Shown piece by piece: positions 24,335 to 37,700 of a stretch of DNA of 64,000 nucleotides (positions are counted from its first letter, which is position 1; the number at the start of each line of letters is the position of its first letter). The stretch lies in contig NC_018388.1 in NCBI RefSeq assembly GCF_000208865.1, forward strand, positions 1,302,001 through 1,366,000, written 5' to 3'. The position numbers were made by a program, and so were the translations under genes. The DNA comes from Neospora caninum Liverpool (Eukaryota; Apicomplexa; Conoidasida; Eucoccidiorida; Sarcocystidae). The notes under the pieces were generated by a model. The model had not been told where the DNA came from. It did not search any database and saw nothing but the letters and a program-made list of their open reading frames with translations.

Positions 24335-27300
24335 CGTGGGAACAACTCTTCTCCTTTCTTGCTCCTCGCAGGCAGGTTTCCTGGCCGGACCTGCAGTTGT
24401 TTGACCCTCTCACTCCACTTTCGAGCTCTCCTTCTGACAATCAGGCGCGAAACAGCCCGCGAAAGCAAGGGTAAAAAAATCCGACCGAGAAGTGGTGAAC
24501 GAGAGGGACGGAAAGAAAGGCCGTGAATGGGAGCGAGCGTGAAGAAACACGCGAGACAGGGACGGCCAAGGGGACGCGTCAGAAGAAGACCGAAAGGGCG
24601 GGGTTGCAAGTGAGGAAGGAGGGCGTAAGAGAAGGCGGGAACAAAGAGAAGGCGAGAAGAGTGTGAAGCAAGATAAAGACAACGCGCGACAGGAAACGGC
24701 GATGAGGCTAACCGCACAACGAGGAATTATGTCGGAACGAGTGAACAAGTCCACCGACTACCGAGGAGCCTAGCGTGGGCCCCAGTGGTGTTCGTTTAAG
24801 TTTCACAATGCGAAAAAAGCGGGAACATGGGGAAACTGGCGCATTGTTTTCTCGCTCGTATTGCCGCCGGTTAGGGCTCGAGCTTGCTTGCCTTCCCCCC
24901 GATGCATTTCGTCGTCCCTCTGCCTAGGCTATCCTCTCATCCCGTTTTCCTCCCCTCTTCAGCTGCTTTCCCGTTGTTCCTGGCTGTTTCCTCCCGGCTG
25001 TTCTTTTTCCGTACTCCTTCTTCCATTCCTTAAAGGCCTCGTTCCCCGTTCAAACTGAGAGAGGAAAGGAATAAAATGCATGCGTCGCCAGAGAACACAG
25101 TCAAAAAGCAGTGTTGTGGCAGGACAGCGACGGGGTACTCGCGCAGAAGATACCGGATTCACACAGGAACAACCAAGACAAGAAGAGCGGAGCCCCACCA
25201 GGAAGTTGGACGCCGACGGTTACACCGAACCACAGCGCGCCGCGATTTGAGTCCTCTCCGGTGTGAAGCAAGAAAGTGGACCGGTTAGTGTAGATGGGGA
25301 AAATGCTAGGGAAAAGGGATGAAAACCCGATTTCCGGACGCAGCGAAGAAGAAACCCTCTTCGGAATCGATTATCTCCATGGAGTCCTCAGACTCATGAA
25401 CCGCATGTCTGACTCCGCACGGGAGAAAATTTAGCCAAGTCGTGTGAAAAACAAGATGTCAGAACGAAAGTTCCTCTCTTTATTCGAGTTGGCTACAGAT
25501 ACTGACGAAAAGAAACTCCATGGTGCGCGATTACTCGTTTCTTTCTCGCAGTACCTTTGGTTAGCTGCAAGGGCCTTCCAGGGACTCGGCGCAGAAACCC
25601 GACGATGACCAGACAGTTGCCCAACGGCCCAATGCAGTTGTTGTGTTTTAGTTTTATTGGATTGAAAAACGAACGTACACGCAAACAAGGAGATGATTAA
25701 GTGGAAAAAGAGACAGCTGATACGTTCTGTAAGCGAGACGCCGGGTAAACATCAGGCAGCAGGAAGACAAACTCGGCGAATCCGTAAAACAGCAACACAC
25801 CGCCGAGTCCGTCACTTTTGTTCGGTCCCTCCGAAAAAGAAATATGCTTCCCGTTGAGTGAGAAATAAAGCAGAGAAGACAAAAGATGTGTAAAGTGCTT
25901 CAGGAGACAAACTCCCAGTTCATCTCGCCATTTGGAGAGAGACGGCTGCCTCGAGGCCACGCGTTCGCGGCGGTGATCCTCGTTCACCCGTCCCCAGTTG
26001 GCCCACCGGTGAAAGCCGTCATCCAGCCGCAGTGCACTACAAATTCTTGAGCCTAATCACGTCTTCTGGTCATATTCTCTAAGAGCTTTTTTCTTTGTCA
26101 CGCAGCAAAAAAATGGACGTTTATGTCCCCATGGTAGTACATGTCCGAGGAAGGCTTGCCTGGTGGTTTGTTACGTTCCGTACAGTGGTAGGTAAAAGGT
26201 ATGGTAGAGACTCAGACTAGCATTGGAGCACATTGTTTCATTCGAGTTCAACATCTAGTTAGAGAAGTAGCAGCAGGATGGGAATTTAGGATGTTGCACG
26301 CTACTGCCTTTATTTACTCTACCTATTCTTACCTGTGGATTAGTTCTGATTCTATTAGATTTACATGTAAATACAGAAGCCTGGAAACAAACGCGCATAC
26401 TGAAGCTCGTTTCCGTTTGGAACTTTGTTAGGGCTCTGTACGAATCACTGGGGCGAACCGTTGCAGTCGGCGGCTGCATGGCCAGAGGCAACACAGACGT
26501 ATTTCGTGTTTCTTGAAGCGATATCTAGGCAGAACAAAGCGCACCTGAGCAGGAAGTATGTACGACCTTTGATAGTTGGCGTGGAGACGTTGCGGTGTCA
26601 TTCTACGCAAACCCCGTCAGTCACATTTGAAACTAAGAGATGACGAAGATGCCGAGTTCACCGGATCCGAATTCTGTGTGGTAGAGAGCAGAGTGTGTGC
26701 TCATCTGGACAAAAGTTACTCCTGGTCCACAAGGGGAAAAAGGTTGCTCGTACCGCAGCAGTTAAGGCGGCAAAGGTGGAGCGCAGCTCCGTAGCCGTTT
26801 ATCGGAGAAAAGAAATACCCTGTGGAGTCAGCACTCTCCTGCCTTCGGGTTTTCTACCGCGGTTATGAGGGGGGACAACTATCTACGGCCGTGCTGCCTC
26901 GTCTCTTGTTTCGCTTCCCAAGACCGACGTGTCTTCTGCGCTTGAAGCAGCCGGTGCGGGTACACAACAAAGTCGAGAACCCAAACTCGCCGCCAGAGCT
27001 GACTTCCTCACCCGACCCAAAAAGCTAATGTTCCATGCGGAGACCTTCCATCTTTGAGCCGCAAGTTCCGTGCCTAGTCTGAATCTGAACTGGAAAGTCT
27101 CCTAAGAGTGTGCCTCTCCACGCGAAGCTCAGCTGCGCCTGCTATCTGAACACGAACGCATGGAACAAACACTGCACCACCTCGTGTAATAAATGCTTTA
27201 TAATCTGGCTTCAGATTAGAAAGGCCCCTCCCCATGCTGCAGGGTTGTTTCTATTGAAGGGAAAAGTTTGTTTTCTTCCATATCCAGGGGATCCACCTCG

Positions 27301-28247
27301 CTCTTCACGGAAGCGGAGTTCTGGAAAAAATCTGGTTAAAGTCATGACTACAACTCGAATGCACGCTGTTCACGCGTTATTTCCAACGTTATGTTCGTCT
27401 GCACAAGACCATCTTTTTGTCGATGTGTAGTCGTAGAAGAGGAAATGGCGGGCCCTCTCCTCACCACTGCGAGACGTACGCGTCGTAAATCAATTTTTTA
27501 GAGTATGAATAAAGCGCACCTTTTGAATCGTTCCGGATTGCTTCACCGTCTCGGCGACCCGCGGAATGCTTGCCCTCTAATTGCGCCTACTGGAAGTTCA
27601 GATCTCACGTTTTCTGCTGACAAATACGCACAACGCACAATCGTTCTCTCCGCCGCTGTCCTGCAGTACCGTGCCCCACTGGGGCCCCGTACTACGCTTT
27701 TCTTCATTTACATTGATTTTCACACGCATGCGCGAAACATTTCTCGCTCTGTTTTCAGTCACATAGAATCTGTCCAACTTGCAGCTCAGCGATCCTGCAA
27801 GTGGGAGTACTCGCCTGTTCGTAAAGCGCCGCCCGTCTAGTCGAGTCGCCGTACCTGCTGTCTTGGTTTTCAACACGCGCAGGAAGACCGACTGTTCTTA
27901 TGTGCAACCGTAGGATACTGGCACACGGTTTTTGCGTTCGATGAAGCGGAGGCATCGTCGAAGCCCCGGCACACATGAACGGGCACTGGATCCAAATCGT
28001 TGCCTTTTGAAACTTCTCCGCTTCAGCGTAGCAGAATGGAATTTCCGGCATCCCGCGCGGCCAGCAGGTCTGCTGAAATCCGTGTACCGGTCGGACTACC
28101 GGAGTTTCCAACCATTTGACACTCTGCTTCCCGGACCGGAGAAACCAAAAAATCGAAGTTACACGCGTGTGGAGAAATCCCGGCACACCTACTGTGTCCC
28201 ACAAAAGATGAACACTTTGCAGAAATAATCTATCGCTTCCTCACAAA
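24335..28247. other. Long divergent intergenic region
   Basis: 3.9 kb between the start of the minus-strand gene and the start of the large + gene. It must contain both promoters. Composition turns more AT-rich than the flanking genes from about 25.4 kb. A minus-strand open stretch at 25987-25697 contains a hydrophobic run but has no start context, no splice partner and no recognisable motif. Other frames are shorter. An unrecognised small gene or a non-coding RNA cannot be excluded. Confidence 0.5.
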
Positions 28248-28738
28248 ATGACTGTTTCCTTGCCGCTGTATATTTTCCAGTTCTATGTGGACATCGGCGT
28301 GGCGAAGCCTCAGATGGCGTCACGCACAGTGCAAGGATCTTGCGCGGTTTTAACCCCTCAAGCAACTGCAGACTTTGTGAATGGCATTCCTGTCGCCAAC
28401 GCTCTCAACGCACTGTTTATCAGGCATCGCCTTTCTACTCGCGTCGATGTAACTACTCTCTCACCTTCTCAAACGCAAGCAGGTCGTGAGGCTAACTGGT
28501 TTTCCCTTATCGCTCCTCTGAGGCATCTGGGCGTGGAGTTGGGCGCTGACGAGGCGCAATCTGCCGCGCGTGGCGACAACGCGCTGCTGGAGAGTCTTTT
28601 GACAGAAATTTACCAGAAACATAGACGGTGGCTTAAGAAAGTCAATCGCGAACTTTCTGCAGAACGACGGAATGCAGCGAACTCCAGGAAAGCGTTCAGC
28701 AGAGAATCACATCCGGCAACTCCAGGGTACTACGCAAG
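28248..28738 (+). other. CH-like domain exon (SPEF/CLAMP type)
   Basis: The 163 codons of exon 1 carry the pattern of the calponin-homology-like domain found in sperm flagellar proteins SPEF1 and SPEF2: TADFVNGIPVANALNAL (like 'ke FsnGyllgeiL'), then REANWFSLIAPLRHLGVEL (like 'l.NfsrLep.LrlLGv.f'), then a spaced glycine and LLESLLTEIYQKH (like 'G.a..LLyqlyi.l'). In that family this domain binds microtubules or sits in the central apparatus. The match is by eye and moderate. Confidence 0.55.
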
Positions 28739-31700
28739 GTTAGTTCGTTCGATACAACTAAAAGGGCATGGCATGTCTAACGGGGAACATTTTCGCGATT
28801 TGCATCCGCCTCAATGTCGATCTGCTGGTCCCGTGTTTTCTGTCCGTACCCAGCCTCTAGGAAGGGGATCCATGCGTTGTAAAGGACAGCGAAACGGTGC
28901 AAAGCTTATTGGAAGATAGAAATACACTAGGCACGAGGTGGAATCCAAGACGGGGCACGGAAAGGGGACTGATGATCGACAGCAACTCGTCCGCAGTTCA
29001 CATACAGCTTCTGCATCACGGTAGAGCAGAAGACCTCTGAAAAAACACTGAGGGCGCTGAGAGTGCGTCTGCAACTACTCATCGCCAGACGTACTGTCTA
29101 GAATAGCCCCAGTTTTTGCTGCATTTCCCCCAGGCTGCTTGATAGTAATTGGGTCAGCCCTTAATTATAAAATATAGGGGGGTTCAGTCTTCTTGTTCCA
29201 TGCCCTTCGTTTTGAAGGGGAGAAATCTGTGCAGAGGAGGACGACTTTTGCTGATTCTTCATCGCCTGTGCTTATGCAGTGGCAGTTCACTGTCTGTCTT
29301 GACCACTACACTAGCTACAATCACACCACATCTGCCTGATAAACAGAGTAAACGTGACACGGCCATTTTTCGCTCCACCCCGATGTCTATTTTCTATTTG
29401 GACGACAAAGCCATCGTGGATTTTCATTTGTCTTTCTCTGAACAAACCTAACAAGGCGAAATGCTTCCCGCTTGTGCTCTCATATCTGTCCAATGCGTTA
29501 GGCTCGCCGCCCGGAGGGAACGCGCCTTCGCAGCAACGCGGACTTCCTCCGCATCTGTTACTCGTGGAGCTGAAGCAAGAGAAGATCCAGAAACCTGGAG
29601 AGGCAGAGTCCCGAAGCAGAAGCAAAGCGGTAATCGTAGCTCCGTTAACATGCGGCATTTTCCGCTTCACCTGGAAGCCGCGGTGTCCCACGAAAGCGAC
29701 ACGGCGGGTCCAGCAAGAAAAGGCCAAAATGACCCGCCGTCTTCCTCGTCCGTTGCCTCAGACACTTTTGCCTCATCGGTGTTGTCTTTGCGGAGGGTGG
29801 ACCAAACAAACGAAAGGTCTCTGCCATCACCTGGCGAAACAGAGCCGAGAGGCGCCGAACGCCAATGTAACGACGGTGACTCACCGCAATCGATCTCTCC
29901 TCCTTTGAACAGCCAGGCAAGGCACGAGTGCAAAACGCTGCCAACGACCAAAGAGAGTGAGGTGGCCCAATCAGCCCCACCTGGAGGAAACGGTCGAGAG
30001 CGGCGTCTACGCCAGACTCAGAAACGCTCTACGCGTCGTCCCCAAAAGATCTCCACCTCTTCTCCGTGTCCCTCTTCGAGGTCCTCTCCGTCCACGCCTT
30101 CCGTTGCTCATCCAGTGCCTTCCGCCTTCCTCCTTCCGTCTTCCTCGTCGTGTGGTCTCCTGCCTACGGAGGATAAAAACTCACGAGTGCCTACACCGCC
30201 GTTGCCCCTAAATGGCCAGCGGCCGCGAGTTGCGCCCCAGGCTGCATCCACTGCTGTTTCCTGCTGTGCACCTGCCTCTTCGTCTTCTTGTTCGTCTTCC
30301 TCTTCCGGTCCCCCTTTCTCTTCTACTTCTTCCAGTTCGCGTCGAAGCTCGCCTTTTCCTTCCAGGGACGAGGTCAACCGGACGACGCCCTTGCCACTGC
30401 TGACACCGACTCAGTCGAAGCCATACATCACACCGCAGTCCCCTGGCGCTTCGCGCATGCCAGTCTCTGGGCCTCGTCCTCGGCAGTGTTTCAACGCTTC
30501 TTCCTTCCAGAATATGCCGCCTCTGTTGTCCTCTCCGCCGCCTCCTCAGTCCCCGCTCTCGAACGGGAGAGGCAGGCACCGCCGCTCGGATCCCTTGTAC
30601 AGTTCCGCCGTCGCGGTGTGTGATACTTTGAGCGGCGTGGCACATCGAGAAGACACCACTGCGACTCCTGTGCCTGTCCGGGCAGAGCAGAAGGGGCTGT
30701 GGTCTTCGGCTGCGTCCGTTCGAACTTGCTGTCTCACACCACCGCGCACCCCCGTCTCCGGTTCCGTCGCTGATCAGAGGGGGGAGCACGATCGTCTGGA
30801 GAGAAGCCCACAGGTCGGCGACACCAAGGCAAAGGACGTAGCATGCGGCGAGGCGCGGTCTTGTCCCTCAACCTCGCGTGCCGCGTCTCCTTCAGTTTCT
30901 GTGTTTTCTCTTGAGGACTGGAAAGAAGGTCTATCGACTGCTTCACACCGGCGTCAACTTCCTCCCAGAACAAACGTGTGCCGTCGTTCACCCCACCTTT
31001 GTTCACGTCCTACGCCACAATTGCCTTCCTGTGCTTCTGTCGCCTCTTTCTCCTTCGACTATAAGACAGCCCACACCTCGGCAACGCTCCGGCGGCCTCG
31101 GGCCAACGCGAGGCAGCCGCTGGCCGCTTCGTCTCCCTTCTGCTGTGGAGTATCCGCCCGACGCAAGTCTACCCTTGCTTCTGGTTACCCTTCAGCCTCT
31201 TCCTTCTCTTCCCGTTTCCCTGTTTCGTCTCCGTGGCCTCTCCCCTCGTCTGCGTTTGCCTGCGGAGACGACTCGCCGCTCCCTGCGGACGAAAGGGATT
31301 CCAATCGCGGAGGCAGAACCACCCACGCCGTGGAGGGCCCTTCACCATCACGTTCCTCGCTCGATTCTTCTCCGCATGCTTTTTCTTCGCGCACTGCATG
31401 CGGTCCGTATTCCTGCCTTTCGTATCGACCTTTCTGTGGAGATCCTCCTGCGCCAGACGCCGACCTGCGGGCGACTCCACGTTTCCAGCCACGGAGAGAC
31501 AGTACGGCAGACGAGAATGAGACAGAATCGGACGGATACGCAGGAACGAGGGGAAGGAGCAAACAAAGAGGAACACAGAGAGAAAGGGGAGGCGTCAATA
31601 GCCAAAGAGGACATAAAGCAGGGGATAGAGCCCCGGACGTGCAGGGAAGAACCGAACAGGGCGGCCATATGACCGAAGACGAGCTTGAAAGACAAAAGAC

Positions 31701-34700
31701 TGAACAGTGGCGACCGCGTGGGCGACGCCGCAGTTCGCAAAGAGAAACAGAGGATGGACCGTGTCTTGCATTCGGCAATCGAAGACCCCGGAACGAAACA
31801 CCGCCTGATTTTGATGAGGAGTCTTCATTACCCTGGCAGGCGCAAGGATCAACTACGCGTCCGCCTTTACCGTCACACCCCAAGTTGCATCTCAGTCCTT
31901 CGAACGGGTGTATTTCTGTTCATGTATCAGACGCTCCGCAGGACACTCACCGCATGGCCTTTACCTCCCCCGGGAGGTGTCTGTTTTCTCCATCCGTTTC
32001 TCCCAATTCTGCGTTGCCTGTTTGTTATCCAAAATCGGGCCGACTGCGCTTTTTTCTGCCTACGCCTTGCTCACCGGCTCGGCCTTCTTGCAGCCAATCC
32101 ACGAAGAATGCGCCCTTCGCTTGTCTGTCGTCAGGAACCTCTCTCGCGTCTCCACAGTGCTTAAGAGATTCTCTTTCTTTCTCTTCTTTTCCGTCTTCGT
32201 TGCCTGCTTCGCCTCGGGACTCCTCCGGGATGCGCTGCGGCTGCTCCCGAAGCAATTCTGACAATGAAGACCCGAAAGCAAACACGAGCACCCCCACAGC
32301 TGCATGTGACGATTCGTCGGGCAGTCATGGCTCGTTTTTGCCCTCCGCCGAAGCGACAAACCGAGGTGGAGACGGGAAGGCGAAAGAGGGGAGAACGCAG
32401 AGACACAAAGAAAAAGAACTCGTTCGATTGAGTTCGTTGCGTTCTGCTGCCTGGCGGTCCGTCGACCCTGCTGTCTCTCCCGATTTGCCGCCTACACCGC
32501 CTTCGTCTTCGTCGCGCCTCGCGGCTTCACGTCGCAGAGGCGGCAACCTTATTGCGGATCGGCGACGCGCGCGGACTTGCGAAGAAGCTTTCGTTCTTGC
32601 TACTGAGCGAGCGTTCGGAGTCACGTGGAAGGAGGCTATCCGAGCTGTCAAACGAAAGAGAGGAATGTTCAAAATGCTTCAGGAGATCTTCGCTCAAGAC
32701 GAGACGCGCTTTCGAGTTGGCATGCGCCTGTGGGCGGAAGAGCTCAGCGCAGGCAGCGGATTCAGCGTGGAGGAAGAGCGAGGCAGTAGATGGCGAAGGC
32801 CAGAAGCAGACCCAGGCAAATCTGAGGACGAAGCAGGGAAGGAGAAGCGGGGAATTGAGTGGATCCGCGAAAGACAAGGTGACGATACAGAAAAACGTGG
32901 ACGAAAGCCTCTCCTCTTCGACAGAGTCGAAGACACAAAAGAATCCAGAGAGGGAAGCTGCGTACGACAGGCAAGCAGCCACCGCCTGCACGCGGCGGAG
33001 GATCCACAATCCGACACAAAGGGACAGTTGCTAGACGACCTCGTGAGAGCGATTGGGCAGGACTGGAAGAAGTTGCCCATCGTCCTCGAGATCTTACGAG
33101 AAGGTGCGGTCACACGTGCGAACAAACAGAGCAGAGAAGAAGACACAACCAACGGCCACAACGGTGTGGAGAAAGCAAGAGGCAGATTGAAGTCTCTACG
33201 GTGTCGTGCTTGGCCACATTGAAGAACTGCAGGTTCCAGCTTCGTTTCTTTGTGGGCTTTCCCAAATCAATCGATTTTTCTGCGTGGGTGCATGAACGCC
33301 GGTATTCCGGTTCTCGGATCCGTTGAAAAGGTTCTCGTTCTCCCTTCTGCATGACTGTTTGTGTTTGAGTGCATTGTGCGTCTGTGCCTCAGGAGCCGTC
33401 TTCTTCGGGTCGCCGTTTCTCCCGTCTGACAGGAGTGACGGTCCTCTCCCTTTTCCCTCGTGTTCTTCCTTCGAGTGCTTCGCTTTGCGCTCGGCCTCTG
33501 GACCGTCGTCTTCTGTGCTTGTTTCCGCGTCTGTTTCTTCTCATCTTCTTCGCTTCCTTCGCGTCCTCTCGAGTCTCCTTACCAGACTCGCCCTCGTCTA
33601 CCCGGACGCCGAAGACCTTCTTCCTCGCATGTGCCGTTCAACGCGTACCACTGCCTACCCGCATTCCTCTTCACATCCTCTAATCACCGACTTGGCGTCT
33701 CTTCTGTATCGTATTCTCTCCTCTCTCCCTTCTCTAGCTCTCCCGCCAGCACACCGTCCTTCCCCCACCCCACTCGCGATTTCCTCTCTTTCCCCTGGTT
33801 CTTTCCCTTATTCAGCTGATCCTTCCTTGTGCTCTGTCTTAGCCGATGCAAGCGTCCCCTCTTCTTCCTCTTTGGTTCGTGCTGGCGCCTCTCGGTCGCT
33901 CACCGGTTTTTTCCTCTCAGCTCCACGAAAGGCAAAAGCAGCACCACCGAGCCTCTCGCGAAAAACAAAACTCCAAGCATCGAAGGCCGAACAAGGCCTT
34001 TCGTCTCTCGCCGACTTGCTGGCGCGAATTCTCGCCCTTCTGGGAAGAGGGCACCCTCGTCGCTTCCTCAGGGACGTGTTGCCGGAGGCGCTTCTGGCGG
34101 ACGAAGACGCTGTCTCTCTCGTCGCGCTGAGACTGCTTCCTCTCTGGGGTGACCACGTGAAGAGCATCCTGGGCGGTGGAGAAGTGACAGAGAAGAAACG
34201 AGATGGCGGACGAGGCAAGAACGCTGGGGAAGAAGAGGCAAGCCCACGCGGCAGCATGCGCCACCAGATGTATGAGCGAGGCGAACACAGAGGAGACGAA
34301 CGCGACGACACGGCGGAGACAAGCAGCCACAGCCGACTGAGGAAGACAGCAGTGGAAGACCGAAACGATGCCAAAGGTGTACAGTGTCAAGCGACAGGAG
34401 ACGAAGAGCAAAACGTCCCGGAAACGAGACTGGAAAAGTGGATTGCTGCGAGCGAGTATTTATTACAGTCCTGTTGCAACGAGGTGAGGAAGGATCCAAC
34501 TGTCTCCATTTAGACTTTTTTTTCCTTGCCCGAGGCTGTTCGCCTCTCCACCCTCGTGCGCTTAGGGTTGCGTCTTGTCGCCCTCGTTGGGCGAAGACGG
34601 TACTCGGCGTGTAGGTATATGGGAGACTGTTTGGCCGGAACGTCGCGGGATCGTACGGTCTTCTGTCAAGGCTGGACTATTGTTTGAAACAAAGAGATAA

Positions 34701-37700
34701 CGTATATCTTAACTACCAGTAGTGCGCTTTGATCTCTTGTTCCGCCTTTGTCTCGGTCAGTCTGTGCCTCATTTGTGCATTCAGTTGTTTCCTTTCTTTG
34801 CTTGTTGTGCTGCGCGGATCTCAAGCGAGGCCGAGCGAGGGCGGAGCAGCCAGTCTCGTGTCGCTCACGTGGAAGCATCGCGTGATTCCCTATCGTTCGC
34901 ATTCCTTCCTTCTCTATTCGTTTGTGACTCCGGCGGTTCATGTTTCCGTCGTCCACCTCCCAGGTTAACTACCCTGTCTCTGGTTTCGTCGCTTCTGCCG
35001 TTCTGCCTCTCCCACCTGCAGCCACGTGGTGTTCCTTTTTCTTTCATAGATCAGTCCCCAAATGCTTTCGTCCTTCGCTCCAGCTACTTTGTTCGGTCTT
35101 CGCTTGGACCTATCGGCATTCTCTTTCTCAGCTGAGCTGTCTCTCTGCGGCTTCGCTTCAGATTTCTGTCTTTTCCTTCGCGCCGCCCCCTGCACGCCAG
35201 GACTCCATCGAGCACAGCAAGGATGAAGAAGATGCGGGATCGTCTGTTCCCTTTCTCTTCACCGACGACCCGCTCCTTCTTCATCTGTCACTCTTGGCCA
35301 GTACGCTCCGCCAGTTTGGTCCATTTCTCGCGAGCGCGCAGAATTCCGTCGGTGCGCTTGGAGCACAGGAGCGAGCAATCGAGAATCACGCTCAGCATTC
35401 ACTCTCAGGGCAGCGGAAATGCAAGAGGCGAAAAAGTCTGAATCAAGCACTGAGCTGCCTGTCAACACTCCTCAAACATCCGTAAGGAGACTTGGGTGCT
35501 CATCCTACGGGGGTTAGGTTGATCCGTTCATGGCGTGAGAGAGACGCCTGTTGTACTGAAATCGACACCAAACGCACGCACATCGCAGCCCGTAGGTTCG
35601 TGTATCCAGCGATTTACTTCACTTCGACACAGAGACGCCGACAGAGCAAATGGATACAGATAAGCAGCAAAATAACTTGATACACATATTCAAACGATAG
35701 GCCACATACGTGCCGCTGAGTCGTGTATAGGCGTCTGCACAGGATGCCGACAGGTATGATCTGGGCCTCTCGGGAGGGAAATGCTAGTTGGACGCGCCTT
35801 TCGCACCACAGCTGGCTGTTGAACAGGCTCATGGACATTTGTCTCGCCATTCTTCCTCTCACGCAGTGGTTACTCAAAAGCTGCCAGCACCGTGCGCTTG
35901 CGCCTGCCGTAGATTCTCCTTCCGCCTCCTCACTCGTTTCGTAATCTCAATCATTCCCAGGCCGCTCACAGCATCTTGCCTTCATATGAGATGTGGTTGC
36001 CCTTCCCCCTTCTCTTTCCCCCCTGCCCTCGCTCTTCATTATGTCTCCATGTCGGGAGCATCTTCTCTGTCTCCTCTAGGTTTCGCTCTTGCTCCTTCCC
36101 CTTCGCTGTCTCTCTCGCTCTCTGCAGACGGACGGCCGTTCGCCAGGCAGCAGCATGGCACATCGGGGATCTCTTGCTTTCCTGTTTTTCCGGCGTTTGT
36201 ACCGCTTCTTCTCCTTCCGCATCCTCGTTTCCGCATCTTTTCTCCGCCCCGGCCCACACTGCTTCTCTTCCTCGCCACGCTGTTGCGCAGAAGAGGGGCG
36301 AGAGCGAGACACGGTGGGAGGAGGCACAGCCCCTCGCGTCCGCTGGAGAAACTGGAACTTCCCACGGAGAGAGTGGTGCACGAGGCCTCAGTCGAAAGGA
36401 GGGGAACGACAGACGGGAGCCAAGCGTATTGCGAGAAAAGACCGAGAAAATCTCGCCGCCACTTGCGCTGCTGCCTGTACTCTGGGAGACAAAGGTTCTT
36501 GCCTGGGACGTGCTCGAAGAGCAGTCGGAGAACGGAAAAAAAGGGACACTTTTGAGCGAAAGTGGAGGGCGACGAGAAGCAAAGGATCGCGACGCCTGTG
36601 GCGATGCAAGTGTAGCACATACTATCGGGCTGAGGAAACGGGACACGTGGCAGACGAGGCCACTCTATGCGTTTTTGTGTTTGCTAGAAGAAGATCGAAG
36701 AAACCTACGCATCGACAGTAAGAGCGTTTCGTGGGCCTTCACTGGATGGGCGATAGGGATAGACTCGAGATTCCTGTGTGTCGCAGTTCCCCCGTCAACG
36801 TCACCTCCCACGCAGTTCCTTACACGGCACGACAATTGTTGTGACGGCAGAGAAGGCGCTCGCTTTGCATCCACAGGTCACTGTATGGGTGTTGGCGCTT
36901 CGTGTGCCTGTACAGAGGGATGTCTTCAGCCGTATGTGAACTTCTTAGACGGAAACCAGCTGTGCGCTTCTGCCCGTTTCACTGCGTGTCCTTCGGCACC
37001 AGGTCTCTCCCATTTTGCTCTCGTTTCTCTGTGTTCCTGCCGCCTTATTCTCGTCTTCTCTTTGTGTTTTGTTCGGTCTCCTCCTCTGCAGCAACGGCTG
37101 TGCTGAAGCATGCTCTTCCTGCTCTCGTCGCGATGCGGCCGTCTACGCTCCATTCGTTGCACTTCGGCCTTCTTGCTGCCTTTCTCTTGCATCCTCGGTA
37201 ACTGCTCGGGCACGCACGGTGTGAAGCTGAGCTGCTCTTCGCCCTCTCCACGCATTGATGTGCGAATTTGTGCGTACCCCTTTGTCTATCGCGCACACGC
37301 ATCACGTCCCTTTGCCTCTCTCTACATCTACCCTTACTGTATACTGTGTCTCCACGTTTCCACTTGTACCCGCCTACACGAAGTGGGCAGGCAGACAGGC
37401 GCCAAGATGTGCTTGTTTTTGTTTCTTCGCTCTCGGAGTTTCGTGCCCAATTTGCGCGATCCTGCGGGGAGTTTGAGGCTCTGATTGTTCACCAACAGGA
37501 CCGCGACAAGCGCAGCTCTGCAGATTCTGGATTTCCTGGCAGACGTAAGGGGAATATTTTTATGAAACGTATGCGTAAAATATGATGGTTTTGAAATGAG
37601 TTTAATATGAACCATAGTTTTACCGAAAAAAGATAATTAAAAAAAACATTACCACAGGTAGCGCATAGTCGTAGAGGACAGGAAAGAGATGAAGTGAAAC

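Noticed and set aside
25697..25987. Minus-strand frame with a hydrophobic stretch, possible small membrane protein
   Set aside because: No good ATG context, no splice partner and no recognisable family.
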